Part shown: positions 54,616 to 63,458 of the stretch, one piece after another | Position numbering within the stretch: the first letter of the stretch is position 1 | How the letters are laid out: each line of letters starts with the position of its first letter | Assembly (NCBI RefSeq): GCF_000244975.1 | Contig: NZ_CM001440.1 | Coordinates: forward strand, 4,944,325-5,008,324 | Source of the DNA: Saccharomonospora cyanea NA-134 | GTDB taxonomy: Bacteria; Actinomycetota; Actinomycetes; Mycobacteriales; Pseudonocardiaceae | DNA length: 64,000 nt | Direction: 5' to 3' | Notes under the pieces: generated by a model | The model's database searches: none | What the model saw: only the letters and a program-made list of their open reading frames with translations | Told to the model about the DNA's origin: nothing | Made by a program: the position numbers and the translations under genes

Positions 54616-55587
54616 GTGCGAGCGGAACGTCTGGTGGCTCTGCTGTTCACCCTGCAGAGCAGGCGCAGTGCCACGGTGGCCGAGTTGGCGGAGGCCCTCG
54701 GCGTGTCACAGCGCACCATGCACCGCGACCTGGCGGCGCTGTCGGCGGCCGGAGTTCCACTCTGGACGGAGCCGGGCCGGTACGGCGGTGTCCGGCTCGT
54801 CGAGGGCTGGCGGACGCGCCTCGACGGATTGACCGCGCGCGAGGCCGTGGCGCTCTTCGCGATGGGCGCGCCGAGGGCGCTGGCCGAACTCGGGCTGGGC
54901 ACGGCCGTCGCGGGCGCGCACGCCAAGGTGACCGCAACGCTGCCCGCGCCGCTTCGCGAGCAGGCCCGGCAGGTGGCGCAACGCTTCCACCTGGACGCAC
55001 CCCGCTGGTTCCGCCCCGACGAGGACACCGCCCACCTCGCCGACCTGGCGCGTGCGGTGTGGGAGGAGACGAGGTTGCGGGTGCGCTACCGCCCCAGCGG
55101 CACGGGTGAGGAGGTCGAGCGGACGCTCGACCCGCTCGGCCTCGTGCTGAAGGCGGGCGTGTGGTACCTCGTCGCGCGGGCGCGGAGCTCGATCCGCACC
55201 TACCGTGTCGCGCGGATCACCGCCGTCGAACACCTGGCCGAGAGCGCCGGCCGCCCGGAGGACTTCGACCTCGCGGGTTGGTGGTCGGACTCGTCGGCGC
55301 GGTTCGAGCGCTCGCTGCGCCGGCTCCCGGTACGGGTGAGGTTGAGCCCGGCCGGTGTGAGGGCGCTGCCGACGGTGTTGGACGCCGATCTCGCCGCGGC
55401 GGCGCTGGAGGGCACCCACCCAGGTCACGACGGCTGGACCGAGGCCGTCATAGAGTTCGAGGCGCCCGACGTCGCGGTGGGACAGCTGCTCGCCCTCGGC
55501 ACCGAGGTGGAGGTGCTCGAACCGGCGACGGTGCGAGCGGACTTCGCCGAAGTGGCGCGGCGCATCGCGCAACGCCACGGAGGTTAG
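54616..55587 (+). CDS. WYL-domain transcriptional regulator (YafY type)
   Basis: 323 residues. N-terminal HTH_11 (V-A-E-L-A-E-A-L-G-V-S-Q-R-T-M-H-R-D-L at about 21-40), then a WYL domain around residues 140-230, where V-W-Y-L-V-A-R-A-R shows the W-Y-L tripeptide, and a C-terminal WCX extension. Ligands of such proteins include nucleic acids or small molecules. Downstream of the DedA gene with a 7-bp gap; the target is unknown. Confidence 0.88.
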   Translation: MRAERLVALLFTLQSRRSATVAELAEALGVSQRTMHRDLAALSAAGVPLWTEPGRYGGVRLVEGWRTRLDGLTAREAVALFAMGAPRALAELGLGTAVAGAHAKVTATLPAPLREQARQVAQRFHLDAPRWFRPDEDTAHLADLARAVWEETRLRVRYRPSGTGEEVERTLDPLGLVLKAGVWYLVARARSSIRTYRVARITAVEHLAESAGRPEDFDLAGWWSDSSARFERSLRRLPVRVRLSPAGVRALPTVLDADLAAAALEGTHPGHDGWTEAVIEFEAPDVAVGQLLALGTEVEVLEPATVRADFAEVARRIAQRHGG

Positions 55588-55640
55588 CCGCGAACGCCGG
55601 GTGACGATGCGGGTGGGGAAAACCCTACCCCGACCCGGCA

Positions 55641-55660
55641 GGTCCACTCCAGTGTGGACC
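55641..55660. promoter_or_regulatory. 20-bp dyad after the WYL gene
   Basis: GGTCCAC at 55641-55647 and GTGGACC at 55654-55660 are perfect inverted repeats with a 6-bp spacer, 54 bp after the WYL gene and 61 bp before the next start. Could be a WYL operator or a weak terminator. Confidence 0.4.
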
Positions 55661-55720
55661 GTCAGCGGTGCGAGCAGGCTGGATCGCGTCCACTTCTCGA
55701 CGCATCCGGGGGTCTCTTCC

Positions 55721-56707
55721 GTGACAGTTCTGTCCAAACCTGTCGCCGCCGTACACCGCTGGCACAAGCCGTTGCTGGTCCACTCCGCGCTCATGGGCGC
55801 ACTGGTCGTCGTGTCGCTGATCGGTCTGCTCGTCGATCCGCGCACGCTCGGCGGGGAGTCGGTGTGGGTCAAGCCGCTGAAGTTCGGGCTGTCCTTCGGC
55901 GGCTACGGGCTGACTCTCGCATGGCTGCTGTCCAAGCTGGTCAGAGGTAGAGGCGCGGGCTGGTGGTTCGGCACCGTGTTCGCCGTCAGCGGCGTCCTCG
56001 ACGTCGGCGTGATCACCGCCGCGGCGGCCTCCGGAACGTTCAGCCACTACAACACCGGTGACGACGCGCTGAACACGGTGGTACAGACGACGTTCGAGTA
56101 CTTCGTGCCCCTGCTGTTCCTCGCGAACGTGGCGATCGGCATCGTCGTCCTGCTGCAACGCGCCGGTGACCGGGGAGTCCGGACGGCGCTCGCCACCGGA
56201 CTCCCCATCGCGAGCGCGGGCATGCTCGTGGTGTTCCTGCTCTTCGGCTACACGGCCCGGACAGAGCGCACGGACGTGAACTCCGCGCACGAGTCGGTAC
56301 AGCTGAAGGGCAGCCACTCGATCGGCGCGGACGTCTCCGGAGGCGGCGGCATGCCGATCACGGGCTGGAACCTCGCGGGCGGCGACATCCGCGTGCCGCA
56401 CTTCATCGGCCTGCACGGCATCCACGTCCTGCTGCTGCTGGCCGTCGGTCTCTCCGTGCTGGCCGCCCGCCGGGCGTGGCTGCGCGACGACCGGGTCAGG
56501 GCTCGGCTCGTCGGCATCGCCGCCGCCGGATACACCGGCCTCTTCGCCGTCACCACCTGGCAGGCGCTCCGCGGCCAGTCGGTGGTCGACCCCGACGCCG
56601 CGACCCTCGCCGCACTGTTCGTGGTCCTCGCCGGAACCGGCGCGGCGGCCGTAGCCGTCGCCCGCCGCGCCATCGGCACCACAGCAGCCGCGCCGCCTCA
56701 GCGGTAA
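55721..56707 (+). CDS. multi-pass membrane protein, unknown
   Basis: 328 residues with about eight hydrophobic helices: for example V-H-S-A-L-M-G-A-L-V-V-V-S-L-I-G-L-L and F-G-L-S-F-G-G-Y-G-L-T-L-A-W-L-L. A longer extracytoplasmic loop between helices 5 and 6 includes N-S-A-H-E-S-V-Q-L-K-G-S-H-S-I and P-H-F-I-G-L-H-G-I-H, whose His residues could bind metal or heme. Resembles uncharacterised actinobacterial 'membrane protein' families. GTG 55721 chosen; a start at 55601 is possible. Its last 10 bp overlap the convergent SDR gene. Confidence 0.65.
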   Translation: MTVLSKPVAAVHRWHKPLLVHSALMGALVVVSLIGLLVDPRTLGGESVWVKPLKFGLSFGGYGLTLAWLLSKLVRGRGAGWWFGTVFAVSGVLDVGVITAAAASGTFSHYNTGDDALNTVVQTTFEYFVPLLFLANVAIGIVVLLQRAGDRGVRTALATGLPIASAGMLVVFLLFGYTARTERTDVNSAHESVQLKGSHSIGADVSGGGGMPITGWNLAGGDIRVPHFIGLHGIHVLLLLAVGLSVLAARRAWLRDDRVRARLVGIAAAGYTGLFAVTTWQALRGQSVVDPDAATLAALFVVLAGTGAAAVAVARRAIGTTAAAPPQR

Positions 56708-57612
56708 CCGGTGGGGTCGGCGGGCTTGCCCTGCTGCTCCACCTCCATGATGTAGCGCCACCCGTCGGGACGGCTGCCGTCGACGTCGTCGATCTCGTAG
56801 AGCTTCGCGAGCTGGCCGCTGTTGAGCGTCTGCCCGGAGAAGCGCGACTTCTCCTCGTCGGCGGCCAGCGCCGCGACGGTGCGGCCGACGAACGTCGGTG
56901 TCTCGGAGATGCAGAAGTGCGGCTGGTCGGCCAGCGCGTCGCGCCAGTTCTCCTCCGTGACACCGAACTCGTCGAGCATCGCCTCCGACCGGATCCAGCC
57001 CGGAGTGAACGCCACGGCCGTGCAGCCGTACTTCGCGGTCTCGGCGGCCTCGCCGATGGCGAGGGTGTGCCCCGCCGCCTTGGCGACGTAGAACGCGAGC
57101 GTGGTGCCCTCGCGGTACTTCGCGTTGTACTCGGCGGTGCCGTCGGTGAGTTCCACGACGAGTCCACCGCGCCGCTTCAACACCAGCGGAAGCAGGAAGT
57201 GCGACGTGATGAGATGCGCGTCGATGCCCAGGCGGATCATCCGCAGGCTCGCGTCCAGCGGGTGTTCCCAGACGGGCTTGCTCCAGCCCAGGTGGGTGTC
57301 ACCGCCCCACACGCCGTCGATGAGGATGTCCAGCCTGCCGTGTTCGGCGTCGATGCGCTCGGCCAGTGTCCGCACCTGTTCCGGGTCGAGGTGGTCGACC
57401 CGCACCGCGACGCCCTTGCCGCCCGCCTTCTCGATCAGCTCGACGGTGCCCTCGATGGTCTCCGGCCTGCCGACCTCCGACCGGTGCTCGCCGGACGTGC
57501 GACCGGTGACGTAGACGAAGGCGCCCGCCCGCGCCAACTCCACCGCGATCGCCCTGCTCGCACCCCGCGTACCACCCGCGACCAGCGCGATCTTGCCTGT
57601 CAGTTCGTTCAT
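56698..57612 (-). CDS. short-chain dehydrogenase/reductase, DHRS1-like, with altered Tyr-Lys motif
   Basis: 304 residues. Nucleotide site A-G-G-T-R-G-A-S-R-A-I-A near residue 12 and Y-V-T-G-R, like the DHRS1 branch. Where classical SDRs have Y-x-x-x-K, this protein reads L-A-F-Y-V-A-K-A-A: the residue four before Lys is Phe, and Tyr is one position too close. V-E-L-T-D-G supplies the Ser-equivalent region. The DNA clearly encodes TTC-TAC-GTC-GCC-AAG. It may still be an oxidoreductase with shifted geometry, or have another function. Lies 25 bp after the LysR gene and is likely co-transcribed with it. Confidence 0.78.
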   Translation of the reverse strand: MNELTGKIALVAGGTRGASRAIAVELARAGAFVYVTGRTSGEHRSEVGRPETIEGTVELIEKAGGKGVAVRVDHLDPEQVRTLAERIDAEHGRLDILIDGVWGGDTHLGWSKPVWEHPLDASLRMIRLGIDAHLITSHFLLPLVLKRRGGLVVELTDGTAEYNAKYREGTTLAFYVAKAAGHTLAIGEAAETAKYGCTAVAFTPGWIRSEAMLDEFGVTEENWRDALADQPHFCISETPTFVGRTVAALAADEEKSRFSGQTLNSGQLAKLYEIDDVDGSRPDGWRYIMEVEQQGKPADPTGYR

Positions 57613-57637
57613 GCCTCCACGGTGCCCGCGAACCCTG

Positions 57638-58552
57638 TCACCTACCGGCAGGGTTTTCGGAGTTCACCTCCTCGGCTTCCGCGCGGAGGGCGGCGAGCAC
57701 GGAGGCGACGGCGGGGCGGGTAGCGGCTCCGGGGCGGAGGACGGCCTCCACGTGCCGGGCCGCCCGGATGCCGGAGAGCTCCTTGCGCAGCACCCGGCGG
57801 GTGTCCATCGTGTGGCGCGGCAGCAACGCGATGCCGTGACCCGCCGCCACGAGCGCCTCGGTGATGCGGAAGTCGTTGATGCGGTGCACGATCCGGGGCC
57901 GCACGCCCGTGCGCACGGCCAGCGACCGCATCACGTCGTCCACCGGGAAACCCACGTCGACGCTGATCCACGGCTCGTCCGCGAGCTCGTTCGGCTCGAC
58001 GCGCTCACGCCGCGCCAGTCGGTGCCCGAACGGCAGCGCCACGTCGAGCGGCTCGCGCAGCAGGTGCACCGCGTCCAACCGGTCGGAGGTGAACGGCTCG
58101 CCGTGCTCGTCGCGGTGGGCCACCACCACGTCGAAGTCGGCGACGAGCCTCGGCACCTCGGCCGGGATCATGTCGACGTCCCGCACCTCGACGTCCAGCC
58201 CGGTGTGGGCGGCGACGCGGTCGAGGAGGCCGGGAAGCAGCAGCAACGCCGCCGACGGGAACAACGCCACCCGCACCCGGCCTCGCGGCGCACTGCGGTA
58301 GGCGTCGAGTTCGGCCTCCGCCCTTTCCACGGCGGCGAGCACGTCGTCGGCCCTCTCCACCAACGCCCGGCCCGCGTCCGTCAGCCGCAGCCCGCGGCCC
58401 GACGGCTCCGTCAACGGCACGCCCACCTCGCGCTGGAGTGCCCGCAACTGCTGGGACACCGCCGACGGCGTGCAGTGCAGAGCCTCCGCGGCGGCGGTCA
58501 CGCTGCCCCGGTCGGCGAACTCGCGCAGGGTTCGGAGTCTCGTCACGTCCAC
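57638..58552 (-). CDS. LysR-family transcriptional regulator
   Basis: 304 residues. Winged helix at residues 1-62 (R-L-R-T-L-R-E-F-A-D-R-G-S, T-P-S-A-V-S-Q-Q-L-R-A-L-Q-R-E-V-G), then the effector domain with L-D-A-Y-R-S-A-P-R-G-R-V-R-V-A. The GTG at 58552 or 58546 gives the canonical start; an open frame to 58699 precedes it. Co-directional with the SDR gene downstream, which it may regulate; it is also divergent from the acidic protein gene. Confidence 0.87.
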   Translation of the reverse strand: MDVTRLRTLREFADRGSVTAAAEALHCTPSAVSQQLRALQREVGVPLTEPSGRGLRLTDAGRALVERADDVLAAVERAEAELDAYRSAPRGRVRVALFPSAALLLLPGLLDRVAAHTGLDVEVRDVDMIPAEVPRLVADFDVVVAHRDEHGEPFTSDRLDAVHLLREPLDVALPFGHRLARRERVEPNELADEPWISVDVGFPVDDVMRSLAVRTGVRPRIVHRINDFRITEALVAAGHGIALLPRHTMDTRRVLRKELSGIRAARHVEAVLRPGAATRPAVASVLAALRAEAEEVNSENPAGR

Positions 58553-58658
58553 ACGGGCAGTGAAGCACCGTGTCCCGATGACGTCACGGGAACGAAGGGC
58601 TTCCGCCGCCTCGGGCCTGCCGGTCCAGGGTTGCCGCGCCTCTGGCAAGGTTCCCTCC

Positions 58659-59225
58659 GTGGCGAACACTTCCCCGATGACGTACCCGCGGATAGGCATG
58701 ATCCTTCACGAGATCGGCATGGTGTCCGAGGAGAAGCTGCGCAGCGTCCTGGAGGACTTCGCCGAATACGCGGACGACGAGCTGGACCACTACGAGGCGG
58801 CCATCGCCCTCGAATCCTTCGGCGTGGCGGTCTCGGTCCACTCCGACGACATCGACTCCATCCACTACGGCTACGAGAGCCTGCTGGCACGGGCCACGGA
58901 GGTCGCAGGCGGCAAGGTCACCATCACCAACGTCCGGCTCGTCGAAGGCGAGGGCGACTTCGACAACGGCCGCGACGACCTGCTGGAATTCGAACGCGAC
59001 GGCGAACTCGTGTCCATCGACGCCGAGCACCTCGCGGACGACTACTACGACCACGAGGCGGCCTGCAACGCCATCGCCGAGACCGCCCACGATGACGATC
59101 CCCGCTCATGGCACTACGTCGACTTCGAACGCGAGCCGCACCGCCTCTACGACAGCATCATGGTTCTCGCCACGCCCGAACAGGCACAAGCGCTACACGA
59201 ACGCCTGGGCTTCACGCTCCACTGA
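58659..59225 (+). CDS. small acidic unknown protein
   Basis: 188 residues (182 if the ATG at 58677 is used). Very acidic: S-E-E-K-L-R-S-V-L-E-D-F-A-E-Y-A-D-D-E-L-D-H-Y-E-A, F-D-N-G-R-D-D-L-L-E-F-E and D-D-Y-Y-D-H-E. No signal peptide or membrane helix. The composition recalls immunity or DNA-mimic proteins, but there is no toxin gene beside it and no family that I recognise. CAAGG lies 8 nt before GTG 58659. It converges on the unknown membrane gene, with repeat copy B between. Confidence 0.6.
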   Translation: MANTSPMTYPRIGMILHEIGMVSEEKLRSVLEDFAEYADDELDHYEAAIALESFGVAVSVHSDDIDSIHYGYESLLARATEVAGGKVTITNVRLVEGEGDFDNGRDDLLEFERDGELVSIDAEHLADDYYDHEAACNAIAETAHDDDPRSWHYVDFEREPHRLYDSIMVLATPEQAQALHERLGFTLH

Positions 59226-59323
59226 TCGGCGCCAGGGGCTGTCAGAGGCAGCGGCAGCGCACATATCGGCAACTCTCTCGACGGCGCGGGAACGGAACCG
59301 GCCGCCTGAGCGAACCGTACGGC

Positions 59324-59369
59324 AACTGCGGACACGCGTACGCAGACTGCGGACACGGTGTCAGGGGGT
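59324..59369. repeat. dispersed intergenic repeat, copy B
   Basis: TGCGGACACG at 59327-59336 and 59348-59357 (21 bp apart), then GTGTCAGGGGGT overlapping the stop codon of the minus-strand gene. Shares order and sequence with copy A at 11281-11339, which has a 14-bp longer end. Both lie between convergent genes. Confidence 0.5.
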
Positions 59370-60452
59370 TGGGGCCAGCGCTCCCGCCACGAACAGGATC
59401 GCCACGAGCGCCAGAACCGCCACCACGGCTGTGACGTAGTGGCGCGAGCTCACGCGGCCCGGCACCTTGCGGAGGGCCAGCAGCACCGCGAGCAGCGTCG
59501 TCCCACCGATCGGCAACAACGCCCGCCACGCACTCGTCCACGAGTCGAGCGGCAGGACGGCGTCCGCCCCGTAGAGCGCCAGGATCAACGCGGGCAGACC
59601 GAGCCCGGCGGCCACAGCCGCCGCCACGAGGTTGAACCGTTGCTGTGCTTCCCCGTCCTGCGCCACGGCCAGTGTGGACAGTCCGGAGAGCAGGGCGTGC
59701 AACCGCGCGTCCTCGTCGGCGAGTTCGGCGTCCATGGCCCGGCAGTGCCGCAGCGCGGCCTCGTGCACCGTCGCCTCCGGCGGCTCCCGCTTGTCGCCGC
59801 ACCAAAGCCACAGGTACAGCCGGTCTCGGTCAGCCTCACGAGCCTGGTCCCGGGCCCTGCTCACGGCCATGGACAGCTCGACGACCTCGGCGAGGACCGT
59901 GCGCAGAGTGGTCGTCCTACGCTGTGCCAGCAGGTCGGCGATGCGCCGTTCCAGCTCGTACCGTATTCCCCGAATCCGGGTGAGCTCGTTGCGCGACCCC
60001 TCGGCGAACGCCTTCGCCATGACCACGACCCGCGCCTCCGGCTCCTCGGGCACGCGGTGTGACGGGGACGCCAACGCGGCGAACAGCATCTCGGCGAGGC
60101 CATCGGTCAGTTCGGTCTCCTGGTGCCAACCACAGTTCTCGGCCCACACGGCCTGCACCACGACGTCCACCCTGGTCTCCATCGTGGTGCGGCCCTGGGC
60201 CTTCACCGACACCCGGACCCGGCCGACGACGATGCGTCGGCCTTCGGGCAGAACGACGGTCCGTAGCAGCGGCGCGACCAGGAACGCCGAGGACCCGCTA
60301 CGCGTGAACGCGCGTAGCTCCGACTCCTCGTCGAGCTCCGCGGCGACGAGGCAGCGAGCCTCTGCCCACACCCCGCACTCCGCGTCGACTGTGTTCCCCG
60401 CCAGCAACAACCGCCGACCACTGTGAAGCACTCTTTCACGATCACTGCACAT
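59361..60452 (-). CDS. unknown protein with coiled coil and C-terminal membrane helices
   Basis: 363 residues. A beta-rich N-terminal half (R-T-V-V-L-P-E-G-R-R-I-V-V-G-R-V, T-R-V-D-V-V-V-Q-A-V-W) is followed by long charged helices (about 145-255, R-Y-E-L-E-R-R-I-A-D-L-L-A-Q-R-R-T) and three hydrophobic segments (about 268-290, 310-325, 335-358). The order long helix then F-N-L-V-A-A-A-V-A-A-G-L-G-L-P and A-L-Y-G-A-D recalls CorA-type channels, but the G-M-N motif is missing, so I do not call it CorA. Divergent from the EamA gene, 43 bp apart. Confidence 0.6.
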   Translation of the reverse strand: MCSDRERVLHSGRRLLLAGNTVDAECGVWAEARCLVAAELDEESELRAFTRSGSSAFLVAPLLRTVVLPEGRRIVVGRVRVSVKAQGRTTMETRVDVVVQAVWAENCGWHQETELTDGLAEMLFAALASPSHRVPEEPEARVVVMAKAFAEGSRNELTRIRGIRYELERRIADLLAQRRTTTLRTVLAEVVELSMAVSRARDQAREADRDRLYLWLWCGDKREPPEATVHEAALRHCRAMDAELADEDARLHALLSGLSTLAVAQDGEAQQRFNLVAAAVAAGLGLPALILALYGADAVLPLDSWTSAWRALLPIGGTTLLAVLLALRKVPGRVSSRHYVTAVVAVLALVAILFVAGALAPTP

Positions 60453-60495
60453 ATTCTCGGTAGTCCTTCACGGTGTTTCGGGCGATCCTGGGGAC

Positions 60496-61449
60496 GTGCC
60501 ACGCCGCGATCGACTGCTCGCCGTCCTCACCGCCGTCCTGTGGGGCTGCAACTTCCTCGCGATCCACGCGATGCTCACGCATTTTCCACCGCTGCTCGCG
60601 GGTGCGATCCGCTTCCTGCTCGTCGCCGTGCCCACGATCCTGCTGGTGCCGTGGCCGAAGGTGAAGCTCCGGTGGCTCGTCGGGTACGGGCTGGGCTTCG
60701 GCACACTCCAGTTCGCCTTCCTGTTCGTGGGCCTCGACACCGGCATGCCCACCGGACTCGCGTCGCTCGTGCTCCAGGCTTCGGCCCCGTTCACCGTCGT
60801 GCTCGGTGCGCTGCTGCTGTCCGAGCGGTTGAGCACCCGGCAGGTCGTCGGCATCACCTTCGCGGTGCTCGGCATGGCCGCCATCGCGTGGCAGCGGGCC
60901 GAGCACGCGGCCCTGCTGCCCGTGATCCTGACCTTGCTCGGCGCGCTGAGCTGGGCGGGGGGCAACCTGTGCGCACGCAGGGCGGAAGCACCGAACCCGC
61001 TGCACTTCACACTGTGGTCGTCGGTGGTGCCGCCGATCCCGATGTTCGCGCTGTCGCTGGTGTTCGAAGGGCCGGACACCCAGTGGCAGGCGTTGTCGAC
61101 GGTGTTCACACCGGACGCCTGGCTCGCCCTCTCGGGGCTGGCCTACGTCGTGGTTTTCGGCACCGTCGTGGGGGCCGGCATCTGGACCACGCTCATGCGC
61201 CGTAACCCGGCGAGCACGGTGGCGCCGTTCTCGCTGCTGGTTCCCGTGGTCGGGCTGAGCCTGGCGTTCGTGGTGCTCGACGAGCGCCCGACCCCGGTGG
61301 AGATCGTGGCCTCCGTCGTCGTGGTCGGCGGGGTGCTGCTCGGCTCGCTCTCCCGCCGACCACGACGAACACGCATTCAGACCGAGACCGGTGCCTCCAC
61401 CGGCTCCGACCGCGGGGACACGCGCCCGGCGAGGATGTCCTCCGCGTAG
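60496..61449 (+). CDS. EamA-family (DMT) transporter
   Basis: 317 residues with ten predicted helices in two EamA repeats: [12 protein letters not shown] near residue 15 and [12 protein letters not shown] near 150. Inner-membrane exporter of metabolites or amino acids in this family; the substrate is unknown. GTG start. The last ~24 codons (R-R-P-R-R-T-R-I and a polar tail) lie in a 73-bp overlap with the convergent dppF-like gene. Confidence 0.85.
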   Translation: MPRRDRLLAVLTAVLWGCNFLAIHAMLTHFPPLLAGAIRFLLVAVPTILLVPWPKVKLRWLVGYGLGFGTLQFAFLFVGLDTGMPTGLASLVLQASAPFTVVLGALLLSERLSTRQVVGITFAVLGMAAIAWQRAEHAALLPVILTLLGALSWAGGNLCARRAEAPNPLHFTLWSSVVPPIPMFALSLVFEGPDTQWQALSTVFTPDAWLALSGLAYVVVFGTVVGAGIWTTLMRRNPASTVAPFSLLVPVVGLSLAFVVLDERPTPVEIVASVVVVGGVLLGSLSRRPRRTRIQTETGASTGSDRGDTRPARMSSA

Positions 61450-62459
61450 TGGCAGGCCACCCGGTGACCGTCGCCCACCTCGCGCAGCTCCGGTCGCTCG
61501 GTGTCGCACAGCGTCTGCTGCCGCCACGGACACCGCGTGTGGAATCGGCACCCGCTGGGCGGGTTCGCAGGCGAGGGCAGGTCTCCCGACAGCAGGATCT
61601 GCTCCCGACCATCCTCCACCACCGGGTCGGGAACGGGGATCGCCGACAGCAACGCCTTCGTGTACGGGTGGAGCGGCTGCTCGTAGAGGGTGTCCGCGTC
61701 GGTCTCCTCGACGAGCGCACCGAGATACATCACGCCGATGCGGTCGGAGATGTGCCGCACCACCGCGAGGTCGTGAGCGATGACCACGTAGGTGAGCCCG
61801 AACTCCTCCTGGAGGTCCTCCAAGAGGTTGATCACCTGCGCCTGCACCGAGACGTCGAGCGCCGACACCGGCTCGTCGGCCACGATGAGGTCCGGTTGCA
61901 GCGCGAGCGCCCTCGCGATGCCGATGCGCTGGCGCTGCCCGCCCGAGAACTCGTGCGGGTACTTGCGAAGCGCGCTCTCGGGCAGCCCCACCGACGCGAG
62001 CAGGTCCTTCAGTTTCCGCCGGGTCTCGGTGGGATCGGCGTCGAGGCCGTGGGCGCGCATGCCATCCACGAGCAGCGACTCCACCGACTGGCGCGGGTCG
62101 AGACTCGACAGCGGGTCCTGGAACACCATCTGCATCCGCTTGCGCATGGAGCGCAGGCTCTCGCCCTTCAGCGACGACAGGTCGGTGCCGTCGAACGTGA
62201 TCGTGCCACCGGTGGGTTCGACGAGCCGCAGCAACGCCCTGCCGAGCGTGGTCTTGCCGCAGCCCGACTCACCGACGAGCCCGTAGGTCTCGCCCCGTCT
62301 CACCCGCAGGCTCACCCCGTCGACGGCGTAGACGTGGCCGACCGTGCGGTCGAGCAGCAGCCCCCGCTTGATGGGGAAGTGCACCTTGACGTCATCGAGG
62401 ACGAGGAGTTCCCGCTCGTCTTTCGCGTTCCCGCCGGTCTGTGGCGTCTCGTCGGTCAT
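61377..62459 (-). CDS. oligopeptide/dipeptide ABC transporter ATP-binding protein (DppF/OppF type)
   Basis: 360 residues. Walker [11 protein letters not shown] near residue 63, signature [10 protein letters not shown] (here F-S-G-G-Q) near 180, Walker B L-I-V-A-D-E-P-V near 200, and the C-terminal Opp extension with C-R-F-H-T-R-C-P, where Cys residues can bind an Fe-S cluster in the family. ATG overlaps the preceding stop as ATGA. Partners with the next gene as the second nucleotide-binding domain. Confidence 0.93.
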   Translation of the reverse strand: MTDETPQTGGNAKDERELLVLDDVKVHFPIKRGLLLDRTVGHVYAVDGVSLRVRRGETYGLVGESGCGKTTLGRALLRLVEPTGGTITFDGTDLSSLKGESLRSMRKRMQMVFQDPLSSLDPRQSVESLLVDGMRAHGLDADPTETRRKLKDLLASVGLPESALRKYPHEFSGGQRQRIGIARALALQPDLIVADEPVSALDVSVQAQVINLLEDLQEEFGLTYVVIAHDLAVVRHISDRIGVMYLGALVEETDADTLYEQPLHPYTKALLSAIPVPDPVVEDGREQILLSGDLPSPANPPSGCRFHTRCPWRQQTLCDTERPELREVGDGHRVACHYAEDILAGRVSPRSEPVEAPVSV

Positions 62460-63454
62460 CGTGCTCCCTCCGCCACCGTGACCTCCACCGGGTTGTGGCA
62501 CCGCAGCATCCCGTCCTCGCGGCGGCCGTCGGCCACCAGCTCGGGCGCGCTCGACCAACACGTCTCGACGTGGTTCGGGCACCGCGGGGCGAACGCACAG
62601 CCGCCCGTCCACGGGATGTTGTCGGCGACCGAGCCCTTGACGGGCACCAGTCTCTCGCCCCTCGGCGCGTCGAGCCTCGGGATGGACGCCAGCAGTCCGT
62701 GCGTGTAGGGGTGGCGGGGTTCGGCGAACAGGTCGTGGCGCTGCGCACGTTCCACGATCCGCCCGCCGTACATCACGTTGACCTGGTCGCACAGGCCCGC
62801 GACCACGCCGAGGTCGTGCGTGATCATGATCAGTGCCGTACCGGTCTCCGACACCAGTTCCCGCAGCAACGTGAGGATCTGCGCCTGGATGGTGACGTCC
62901 AGTGCCGTGGTCGGTTCGTCCGCGATCAGCAGCTTCGGTGAGCACGCCAGCGCGATGGCGATGAGCACACGCTGCCGCATCCCGCCCGAGAGCTGGTGAG
63001 GGTACTCGTCCACACGCCGCTTCGGGTCCGGGATTCCCACGCGCGCGAGCAGGTCGACGGCCTCGGCCTTCGCCTGCTTGCGCGTGAGCTTCCGGTGCCG
63101 CAGCAGCACCTCCGTCAACTGCACCCCGATCGACACCACAGGGTTGAGCGACGACAGCGGGTCCTGGAACACCATGCCCAGGTCACGGCCGCGCCGTTCG
63201 TCCAGCTGCCGCTGGGACAGCGTCAGCAACTCCTCGCCCGCGAACGTCACCGAACCCTCGACACGCGCGCTGCGAGCGGGCAGCAAACCCATGATCGCCA
63301 GGGACGTGACCGACTTGCCGCAGCCGGACTCCCCCACCAGCCCCACGGTCTGGCCCGGCTCGACGTCGAAGGAGATCGAGTCGACGGCCGTGGTCGGCTG
63401 CTCGCCCTTGCGGTGGAAACTCACCGACAGGTCGCGTACTTCCAGCAGAGCCAT
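62456..63454 (-). CDS. oligopeptide/dipeptide ABC transporter ATP-binding protein (DppD/OppD type)
   Basis: 332 residues. Walker [11 protein letters not shown] near residue 42, signature [10 protein letters not shown] near 155, Walker [10 protein letters not shown] near 175, and the C-terminal [10 protein letters not shown] block typical of DppD/OppD. Four-nt overlap with the downstream ATPase gene and 4-bp gap after the permease. Together they power peptide import. Confidence 0.93.
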   Translation of the reverse strand: MALLEVRDLSVSFHRKGEQPTTAVDSISFDVEPGQTVGLVGESGCGKSVTSLAIMGLLPARSARVEGSVTFAGEELLTLSQRQLDERRGRDLGMVFQDPLSSLNPVVSIGVQLTEVLLRHRKLTRKQAKAEAVDLLARVGIPDPKRRVDEYPHQLSGGMRQRVLIAIALACSPKLLIADEPTTALDVTIQAQILTLLRELVSETGTALIMITHDLGVVAGLCDQVNVMYGGRIVERAQRHDLFAEPRHPYTHGLLASIPRLDAPRGERLVPVKGSVADNIPWTGGCAFAPRCPNHVETCWSSAPELVADGRREDGMLRCHNPVEVTVAEGAR

Positions 63455-63458
63455 GCCA

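Noticed and set aside
59361-60452. CorA magnesium channel
   Set aside because: The long-helix then membrane-helix layout is similar, but the essential G-M-N motif is absent and there are three rather than two membrane segments.
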